A stretch of 64,000 nt of DNA. Source: SIG437 sp045648985 (lineage in GTDB: Bacteria > Bacillota > Clostridia > UBA1381 > UBA9506). The stretch spans positions 1 to 64,000 of the forward strand of contig JAZROZ010000004.1 of NCBI GenBank assembly GCA_045648985.1, in the 5' to 3' direction. The notes under the pieces were generated by a model. It was not told the DNA's origin and did no database searches. It saw only the letters and a program-made list of their open reading frames with translations. Both the position numbers and the translations under genes were made by a program. Shown here one piece after another: positions 57,938 to 64,000 of this stretch (position 1 is its first letter; the number at the start of each line of letters is the position of its first letter).

Positions 57938-59365
57938 TTACATCTTCTCTAAAGCTTCTGCAATTAACTTGTTGAGTATCTGTGGGTTTCCTTTACCCTT
58001 TGAAGCTTTCATAGTCTGTCCCATCAAATATCCCAAAGCCTTTCCCTTACCTGCTTTAAAGTCAGCTACTGACTGTGGGTTTTGAGCGATTACTTCTTCT
58101 ACTATCTTTTTAAGCTCGCCTTCGTCTGAAACCTGTGCTAAGCCAAGCTTTTCAACGATTGCCATAGGTTCAGAATCTTCTATAAACATCTGTGCTAAAA
58201 CCTTTTTAGCTGCCTGATTTGAAATTGTCGCCTTTTCGATTAAGCTAATGAGCGCTGAAAGCTTTTCGGGCGCAAACGGAATCTTTTCAAGCTCTTTTTC
58301 ATTTAAAAGCTTTAATACATCCCCCATCAGCCAGTTACTTGCTGTTTTGGGGTTTGTACCAAGAGCTACGCAGCTGTCAAAATAGTCTGCCATATTTTTT
58401 GATGATGTTAATATGAATGAATCATATTCAGGGAGTCCGTACTCGCCTACATATCTCTTTCTTCTTGCTTCAGGAAGCTCAGGGATTGTAGCTTTAATTG
58501 ATTCAATCCACTCGTCTGAAATCTCGATTGGAAGTAGGTCAGGCTCGGGGAAATATCTGTAATCGTGTGCGTCTTCTTTTGTACGCATTACTGTGCTTAT
58601 GCCGTGAACATCGTCCCAGCGGCGTGTTTCCTGCTCGATTACGCCGCCATTATCTAAGATTTCAGCCTGTCTTTTCTCTTCAAACTGCATTGCCCTGAAT
58701 GCCGCAGAAAATGAGTTTACGTTTTTCATTTCGCAGCGTGTACCAAACTCTTTAGCGCCAAGGGGGCGAAGTGAAACGTTTACGTCGCAACGAAGTGAGC
58801 CCTCCTGCATTTTACAGTCGGATACCTCTGTATATTCTAATATTGATTTTAAAGTTTCCAAGAATATTTTTGCTTCTTCGGGTGAGCGCAAATCAGGCTC
58901 CGATACGATTTCTATAAGCGGAACGCCGCAACGGTTATAGTCAACGATTGATGTATTGCCATAGTCATCGTGAATTAGCTTTCCTGCATCTTCTTCGATG
59001 TGAATTCTTGTGATGCCTATTCTTTTTTCCTTGCCGTCAACTAATATATCAACATAGCCGTTTTCACAAAGAGGCAGGTCAAACTGTGATATCTGATATG
59101 CTTTTGGAAGGTCAGGATAGAAATAGTTTTTTCTGTCTTGTTTTCCGTATTTTGTGATTGTGCAATTCATAGCAAGGCCTGCTTTTATAGCATAGTCTAC
59201 TACTTTTTTGTTAAGTACGGGAAGTGTTCCCGGCATACCTGTGCAGACAGGACAGGTATGAGTGTTTGGCTCGCCGCCGAATTCGTTTTTACATCCGCAA
59301 TATATTTTAGTTTCAGTCTTTAATTCTGCGTGAATTTCAAGACCGATGACTGTTTCGTATTTCAT
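57938..59365 (-). CDS. gatB: GatB, canonical copy
   Basis: A 475-residue Asp-tRNA(Asn)/Glu-tRNA(Gln) amidotransferase subunit B. Zinc Cys residues in CGCKNEFGG and HTCPVC, GITRIHIEEDAGKLIHD, YNRCGVPLIEIVSEPDL and LRCDVNVSLRPLG are present, as is the terminal YqeY-like domain. Forms the kinase/transamidase with GatA and GatC encoded upstream. Confidence 0.97.
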   Translation of the reverse strand: MKYETVIGLEIHAELKTETKIYCGCKNEFGGEPNTHTCPVCTGMPGTLPVLNKKVVDYAIKAGLAMNCTITKYGKQDRKNYFYPDLPKAYQISQFDLPLCENGYVDILVDGKEKRIGITRIHIEEDAGKLIHDDYGNTSIVDYNRCGVPLIEIVSEPDLRSPEEAKIFLETLKSILEYTEVSDCKMQEGSLRCDVNVSLRPLGAKEFGTRCEMKNVNSFSAAFRAMQFEEKRQAEILDNGGVIEQETRRWDDVHGISTVMRTKEDAHDYRYFPEPDLLPIEISDEWIESIKATIPELPEARRKRYVGEYGLPEYDSFILTSSKNMADYFDSCVALGTNPKTASNWLMGDVLKLLNEKELEKIPFAPEKLSALISLIEKATISNQAAKKVLAQMFIEDSEPMAIVEKLGLAQVSDEGELKKIVEEVIAQNPQSVADFKAGKGKALGYLMGQTMKASKGKGNPQILNKLIAEALEKM

Positions 59366-59377
59366 CTTCTCAACTCC

Positions 59378-60835
59378 TTACAATGTTGGTCTTACTTTTG
59401 TTACTGTCTGCTCAAGTGCAAAAGCTGCATTTAAGATTGTCTTTTCATCAAAATGCTTACCTATAATCTGGATTCCTACAGGCATTCCGTCCTTATCATA
59501 TCCGCAGGGGATTACGATTGCAGGAAGACCTGCAATGTTTACAGAAACAGTACAAATATCAGCAAGATACATCTGCATCGGGTCAGATGTCTTTTCGCCT
59601 ATCTTAAAGGCTGTCATCGGTGCAACAGGTGTAACTAAAACATCATATTTTTCAAACGCCTTTTTAAAGTCCTGCATTACAAGTGTTCTTACCTGCTGTG
59701 CCTTTTTATAATATGCGTCATAATATCCTGATGAAAGGGCATATGTGCCTATCATTATTCTTCTTTTTACTTCTGCGCCAAAACCCTCGCTTCTTGTTTT
59801 TGCATAGAGGCTTTCCAAATCGTCAAACTCTTCTGCTCTGAAGCCGTATTTAACACCGTCATAGCGGGCAAGGTTTGAGCTTGCTTCTGCTGATGAAATC
59901 ATATAATATGCAGGAAGTGCATATTTATTTAAAGGAAGATTTACATCTCCTACACTTGCGCCAAGAGCTTTAAATGATTGAAGCGCACCTTCTATCGCCT
60001 TTAACACTTCATCGTCAATTCCTGCGCCCATATATTCTTCGACAGCACCAATTTTTAATCCCTTGATGCTGGCCGTCAGGCTTTCTTCAAAGCCAGGATA
60101 TGTGGTGTTTACACTTGTTGAGTCCTGATTGTCATAGCCGATGATATTATCCAAAACCATTGCGCAGTCACGCACATCTTTTGTCATAGGACCAATCTGG
60201 TCGAGTGACGACGCAAATGCTACGAGTCCAAAACGTGATACGGCGCCATATGTCGGCTTTAAGCCTACGCACCCGCAGAATGCTGCAGGCTGACGGATTG
60301 AGCCGCCTGTGTCTGAGCCCAGTGTAAAGTACGCTTCATCAGCTGATACGCAGGCAGCACTGCCGCCTGACGAACCGCCCGGAACTTTCTCTAAATCATA
60401 TGGGTTTTTTGTCTTTTTAAAGTATGAATTTTCTGTTGATGAGCCCATAGCAAACTCGTCCATATTGAGTTTACCTAAAAGAACCGTGTCAGCAATTTTA
60501 AGCTTTTTGGCAACTGTCGAATCATATGGTGGTTTGAAACTTTCAAGCATCTTTGATGAACAAGTAGTTAAGATGTCTTTTGTGCACATATTATCTTTAA
60601 GTGCCATGGGAACACCTGCGAGCGCACCGACATTTTCGCCTTTTGCGATTTTTTCATCAACTGCCACAGCACTTTTTATTGCTTCCTCTGAAAGCACTGT
60701 AACGTAGCTTCCTACTTTATCTTCAACCTCGTCTATTCTTTTAAGCACAGCTTTTGTTGCTTCCACAGACGAAATTTCTTTATTTTTTATCATGTCACGT
60801 ATTTCGTGAGCAGTAAGCTTATACAATTTTGTCAC
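59378..60835 (-). CDS. gatA: GatA, canonical copy
   Basis: A 485-residue amidase-signature glutaminase that frees ammonia from Gln for GatB. The triad is complete: Lys80 in ALKDN, cis-Ser155 in PGGSSGGS and nucleophile Ser179 in SDTGGSIRQPA (equivalent to K79/S154/S178 of S. aureus GatA). It is the internal standard for judging the degenerate copy at 49767. 12 bp before gatB. Confidence 0.98.
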   Translation of the reverse strand: MTKLYKLTAHEIRDMIKNKEISSVEATKAVLKRIDEVEDKVGSYVTVLSEEAIKSAVAVDEKIAKGENVGALAGVPMALKDNMCTKDILTTCSSKMLESFKPPYDSTVAKKLKIADTVLLGKLNMDEFAMGSSTENSYFKKTKNPYDLEKVPGGSSGGSAACVSADEAYFTLGSDTGGSIRQPAAFCGCVGLKPTYGAVSRFGLVAFASSLDQIGPMTKDVRDCAMVLDNIIGYDNQDSTSVNTTYPGFEESLTASIKGLKIGAVEEYMGAGIDDEVLKAIEGALQSFKALGASVGDVNLPLNKYALPAYYMISSAEASSNLARYDGVKYGFRAEEFDDLESLYAKTRSEGFGAEVKRRIMIGTYALSSGYYDAYYKKAQQVRTLVMQDFKKAFEKYDVLVTPVAPMTAFKIGEKTSDPMQMYLADICTVSVNIAGLPAIVIPCGYDKDGMPVGIQIIGKHFDEKTILNAAFALEQTVTKVRPTL

Positions 60836-60842
60836 CTCTTTT

Positions 60843-61130
60843 TTATTCTACAACTTTTGGAACTGCAAAACCACCGTCTTCTGACATTGGTGCATTCTTT
60901 AGTATTTCATCTCTTGCGTATGATGGTTTTACTTCGTCCTCTCTGAACGCATTACACATCGGACGTGCGTGAGCTGTCGGCACAACTTTTTCTGTGTCGA
61001 GCTCGTTTAATGTATTTGCAAATTCTATGATATTTTCCATATCGGAACGCAATTTTTCTGTTTCATCCTCTGAAAGAGTGAGTTTTGCAAGCTTAGCAAC
61101 GTGCAATACTTCTTCTTTAGTGATTGTCAT
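60843..61130 (-). CDS. gatC: GatC, canonical free-standing copy
   Basis: A 95-residue C subunit that clamps GatA and GatB together: MTITKEEVLHVAKLAKLTLSE..., LDTEKVVPTAHARPMCNAFRE and the final VPKVVE. The start is the ATG 6 bp behind AAGGAGG. It overlaps the end of the YesL-like gene by 14 bp, so the amidotransferase genes are coupled to that upstream group. Confidence 0.95.
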   Translation of the reverse strand: MTITKEEVLHVAKLAKLTLSEDETEKLRSDMENIIEFANTLNELDTEKVVPTAHARPMCNAFREDEVKPSYARDEILKNAPMSEDGGFAVPKVVE

Positions 61131-61974
61131 ATTCATCCTCCTTAAATATTTCATCATCTTCGTTATTTTCTTCTTCCTTTGGCATCATATACATTTCCAT
61201 TACGTGCCATGCGTAGTAGTTTATCGTATATGCTGACCACGCTATTAAAAATACAACCATAAGCACTCCCCAAATGAGAGCGGGGTATCCGCCATAGACA
61301 CCTGTGCCTGCAATATGAACTGCTACTAAAATTACTAAATAGAACAGATTTTGCGGCAGTTTGGAAAGTGCAAATATCCACGAATTTTTTATGATATCTT
61401 TTATCTTAAGCTCGAACGAAACCAAAAGCGGATATACATAAAAGGCTACACTGCAAAGCATAATTGCGATAAACAATAACCCTGCTTTTATTACTGTCGA
61501 GCTTGTCGCTATAATGTAATAAGCGGCAGTCGATATGTATACAGCAAATATCGCAAACAGAATTACGTTAATTATTAAGCTCTGCTTTATATTCTTTTTT
61601 GAATAGTCAATAAAATCTGAATATAAAAACACAGGCATTCTTTTTACAAAATCTCTTACGATAGAGGTAAGTCCCGCAGTAAATGGTCCTGTTAAAATGA
61701 GCGGAATGAGCGGAACAGTAGCATAAAATACTATAAAGTTATTACCTAAAAGTATCTGCTCTAAATATAGCTCTATGTTTTCTCCTGACCAGAAGTTTAC
61801 GGCTAAAAACGCACACAAAACAAGAGCTGGTATATTACAAAGGACATATATAAGGTTGATTTTAACCAAATCCCAAAACCTTAATCCTAGAATATCAAAA
61901 TAGTCACGGCGCATTGCCTTTTCTTTTGATACACCTTTACCGGCTTTTTGATAATTTGGACTGAAAAATCCCAT
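61117..61974 (-). CDS. YesL/DUF624-family membrane protein
   Basis: A 285-residue protein with five or six membrane segments. The start is the ATG behind AGGAGGGAAG, overlapping the stop of the U32 gene (TAATG). The segment DYFDILGLRFWDLVKINLIYVLCNIP, then LTGPFTAGLTSIVRDFVKRMPVFLYSDF, matches the YesL pattern; the C-terminal tail is very acidic (EEENNEDDEIFKEDE). Function unknown; YesL homologues often sit near carbohydrate transport genes, which are absent here. Confidence 0.75.
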   Translation of the reverse strand: MGFFSPNYQKAGKGVSKEKAMRRDYFDILGLRFWDLVKINLIYVLCNIPALVLCAFLAVNFWSGENIELYLEQILLGNNFIVFYATVPLIPLILTGPFTAGLTSIVRDFVKRMPVFLYSDFIDYSKKNIKQSLIINVILFAIFAVYISTAAYYIIATSSTVIKAGLLFIAIMLCSVAFYVYPLLVSFELKIKDIIKNSWIFALSKLPQNLFYLVILVAVHIAGTGVYGGYPALIWGVLMVVFLIAWSAYTINYYAWHVMEMYMMPKEEENNEDDEIFKEDEYDNH

Positions 61975-63203
61975 TAGTCTTCCCTCCTCTTTCTTACCAT
62001 TGAATCTTTTGGAAGCTGTCTTCCGAAATTGATTTTTATAATCTGTCTTGCGTGTGGGCAAGACTCTATTTCGTTTCCGTCACCGTCTGTCATTTTTGTG
62101 ACGGTGGCAGGTAAAAAGCTTTCCTTTGGCATTATGACTTCAACATCATCGCCAACAGAGAATTTATTTCTCTGCTCTAAAATCGTTTCTCCTGTTTCTT
62201 CATCAAAGCCTATTACTACGGCACACACGTTATATTCTCTTATATAAGCGCTTGACGTGTAAACCTGAGCGTCATCTGTGGGCTTGCCCAAAAAGAAGCC
62301 CGTTGTGTAGTGGCGGTTTGATACTTTATATAGCTCGTCCATCCACTCTTCTTTAAACACGTATTTATCGGGATTGGAAAGGTAACTATCCAAGGCTTCT
62401 CTGTACGTTTTTACAACAGTTGCAACGTAATACTCCGTCTTTACTCTGCCCTCTATCTTAAAGCTTGTGATACCGCTGGCGCAAAGCTCGGGGATATGCT
62501 TTATCATACACAAATCCTTTGAGTTAAAGATATATGTTCCGCGCTCATTTTCGACTACATCCATATATTCACCAGGTCTTTGCTCTTCAACGAGTGAATA
62601 TTTCCATCTGCAAGGATGCGCGCACTCGCCGTTATTTGCATCGCGGTTTATCATATAGTTAGATAAAAGGCATCTGCCTGAATATGATATACACATTGCG
62701 CCGTGAACAAATGCTTCAAGCTCTATTTCCTTTGGAGTTTTTTCTCTTATCTCCTTTATTTCGTCAAACGAAAGCTCGCGTCCTAGGACAACACGCTCTG
62801 CGCCAAGCTCTCCCCACGCATTTACTGTCATATAGTTTACGTTATTTGCCTGTGTGCTCACGTGGATTGGAACAGATGGTGCATACTTTTTAGCCATCAT
62901 AAATGCGCCAAGGTCAGATATGATAAGTCCGTCAGGCGAGAGCTTTTCCATCTCTTCAAAAAAGCGAGGCATTTCGTCTATATCCTTGTTATGCGGAAAG
63001 ATATTTGCCGTTATATATATTTTTTTGTTTTGGTTATGAACAAACTCTATACCGCGCAAAAGGTCGTCCTTTGAAAAGTTTTGTGCGGCAGCACGAAGTG
63101 AAAATTCTTCGCCGCCTGCATAGACTGCATCTGCGCCGTATGTTATTGCCGTTTTAAGCCTTGAAAGATTACCCGCAGGTGCGAGTATTTCAAAATTACT
63201 CAT
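61974..63203 (-). CDS. U32-family peptidase (TrhP/RlhA-like)
   Basis: A 409-residue protein with the U32 signature ELEAFVHGAMCISYSGRCLL and the following SNYMINRDANNGECAHPCRW (about residues 162-200), whose Cys residues probably bind an iron-sulfur cluster. An N-terminal TIM-barrel (LAPAGNLSRLKTAITYGADAVY) and a C-terminal beta domain follow the family layout. Relatives act in prephenate-dependent tRNA U34 hydroxylation (TrhP) or 23S rRNA hydroxylation (RlhA) rather than proteolysis. Overlaps yqeG by 4 bp. Confidence 0.9.
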   Translation of the reverse strand: MSNFEILAPAGNLSRLKTAITYGADAVYAGGEEFSLRAAAQNFSKDDLLRGIEFVHNQNKKIYITANIFPHNKDIDEMPRFFEEMEKLSPDGLIISDLGAFMMAKKYAPSVPIHVSTQANNVNYMTVNAWGELGAERVVLGRELSFDEIKEIREKTPKEIELEAFVHGAMCISYSGRCLLSNYMINRDANNGECAHPCRWKYSLVEEQRPGEYMDVVENERGTYIFNSKDLCMIKHIPELCASGITSFKIEGRVKTEYYVATVVKTYREALDSYLSNPDKYVFKEEWMDELYKVSNRHYTTGFFLGKPTDDAQVYTSSAYIREYNVCAVVIGFDEETGETILEQRNKFSVGDDVEVIMPKESFLPATVTKMTDGDGNEIESCPHARQIIKINFGRQLPKDSMVRKRRED

Positions 63204-63706
63204 TTTTCTTCTCCGTTTTTTATAAGCTTTCTTTTTATGATATTTTCAAAAAAGCGTTTTATGTAGAAAAATCCGTTCTCGAAATTTTCAATCGGTGTTA
63301 CTAAAATTGCATACATCTTGCATCGTTTAGCGCCGAATATGTCTGTAAAGAGCTGGTCGCCGACCATAGCAGTTTCTTTTGGTGTTAAGTTCATATGCTT
63401 CATTCCTGCTAAATATCCTCTTTTTGTCGGCTTTCCTGCTTTTGCTAAAGCAAAATATGAAAGCTCCTTATTAAAAATTTCAACTCTTTCTTCTTTTCCG
63501 TTTGAAATCAGGCATATTTTAAAGCCGTTGTCTTCGAGATTTTTCAAAAACTCAAGTGTTTTTTCGCTCGGTGTTGGTGTCAAATGGCTCTCTAACGTGT
63601 TATCTATATCTAAAATCACACCCTTGATGCCTAAGTCCTTTAATCCGTCTAAATCTATCTCGTGTATGTTATCTACTGCCATATCAGGCAAAAACATTTT
63701 TAACAT
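63200..63706 (-). CDS. yqeG: YqeG-family HAD phosphatase
   Basis: A 168-residue HAD-IIIA phosphatase: nucleophile motif VILDIDNTLESHL (Asp at the first and third positions), motif II CLISNGKEERV, and MVGDQLFTDIFGAKR as motif IV, with the Lys in KAGKPTKRGYL. Substrate not established (phosphatidylglycerophosphatase-like in related families). Confidence 0.92.
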   Translation of the reverse strand: MLKMFLPDMAVDNIHEIDLDGLKDLGIKGVILDIDNTLESHLTPTPSEKTLEFLKNLEDNGFKICLISNGKEERVEIFNKELSYFALAKAGKPTKRGYLAGMKHMNLTPKETAMVGDQLFTDIFGAKRCKMYAILVTPIENFENGFFYIKRFFENIIKRKLIKNGEEK

Positions 63707-63709
63707 ATT

Positions 63710-64000
63710 TTATTTCTCCGCTTTTTCTAAAAGCTCTTCTAATTCTTCTTTATTCAGTCTATATACTTTCGGGCAGAACTGACAAGTAAGCTCTGCTTTT
63801 CCCTCGTTTTCGATTATATCAGAAAGCTCTTCTTTTCCCAGACTGATTAGAGCCTTTTCAATCTTCTCGCGTGAGCAATCGCATCTGTATTCATACTCTG
63901 AGCTTTCCAAAAACTTCAGGCTGAAGCCGTCTGCGACCTTTTTGATAATATCTTCGCCTGACATACCGCCAGCCATCATTTCTGTCACAGGCGCAAGTTT
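63710..64000 (-). CDS. hslO: Hsp33 redox chaperone, C-terminal part
   Basis: Only the last 96 or so codons lie in the window; the frame runs off the right edge without its start. The redox zinc switch is visible: RCDCSREKIEKAL and ELTCQFCPKVYRLN (CxC...CxxC), which releases zinc and unfolds to activate holdase function under oxidative stress. The end extends slightly past the usual Hsp33 length with an EELEELLEKAEK helix. Confidence 0.9.
   Translation of the reverse strand, partial: KLAPVTEMMAGGMSGEDIIKKVADGFSLKFLESSEYEYRCDCSREKIEKALISLGKEELSDIIENEGKAELTCQFCPKVYRLNKEELEELLEKAEK

Overview
The window is AT-rich, densely coded chromosome from a spore-forming, Gram-positive anaerobe of the class Clostridia. 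Pointers are an uninterrupted sporulation sigma factor sigK, a SpoVB-type flippase, T-box and cobalamin riboswitch control, a DnaD/DnaI-type primosome, sepF-ylmH-divIVA, the cyclic-di-AMP receptor darA, ricT, thyX and tRNA-dependent amidation (two gatCAB-type loci). I cannot name the species. About 65 protein genes, one tRNA-Ser(GGA), a small SRP RNA and one unassigned structured RNA are visible. No CRISPR array, intact prophage, transposase gene or rRNA is seen.

Layout. 1-694: cobalamin riboswitch reading off the left edge, beside a 272-bp element with terminal inverted repeats. 0.7-2.9 kb: hydroxyacid dehydrogenase plus MadL/MadM transporter. 3.0-11.3 kb: miaB, an NSS transporter, a LOG protein, an HpcH/HpaI aldolase, lysC, mntP, an AEC permease and an MgtC-like protein. 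11.4-14.1 kb: dtd, wecB and tagO/wecA (cell-wall polymer initiation). 14.3-15.5 kb: an AbrB regulator, a SLOG protein and a structured RNA. 15.5-19.9 kb: tlyA-nth-prs-dnaI-dnaD operon. 20-24.3 kb: rpsO, CDF transporter, sigK, birA, xpt and an AllA-like protein. 24.4-30.3 kb is the accessory part: an S-layer-homology protein without a clear start, a divergent XRE/membrane ImmA-like pair, and a two-gene cassette (polytopic membrane protein plus HTH-ATPase-STAS-like regulator) lying between two identical 35-bp terminator repeats. 30.4-32.8 kb: rpsI-rplM and tmk-thyX. 33-47.4 kb is a housekeeping run on the + strand: HlyD-like, yggS, sepF, ylmH, divIVA, ileS, lspA, rluD, SRP RNA, dnaX, ybaB, a glycolipid glycosyltransferase, darA, holB and ricT. 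47.4-52.4 kb: T-box leader, an aspS-gatC fusion, an active-site-poor gatA paralogue and a second gatB. 52.4-64 kb (mostly - strand): tRNA-Ser, three small regulatory-type genes, hup, mazG, spoVB, mnmE, canonical gatB-gatA-gatC, a YesL-like protein, U32 peptidase, yqeG and the end of hslO.

The most unusual content is the second transamidation operon. An Asn-type T-box (AAC specifier, overlapping GAA) controls an AspRS with a C-terminal GatC domain, a GatA-like protein lacking the Ser residues of the amidase triad, and an apparently intact GatB. A complete gatCAB lies only 5.6 kb away. The second candidate for new biology is the cassette at 27.4-30.3 kb. Its regulator carries DNA-binding, GHKL ATPase and STAS-like modules in one chain and has an array of 15-bp operator-like repeats next to its promoter. 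Third is the membrane-anchored ImmA-like protein with an outside Cys/His domain, coupled to an XRE regulator.
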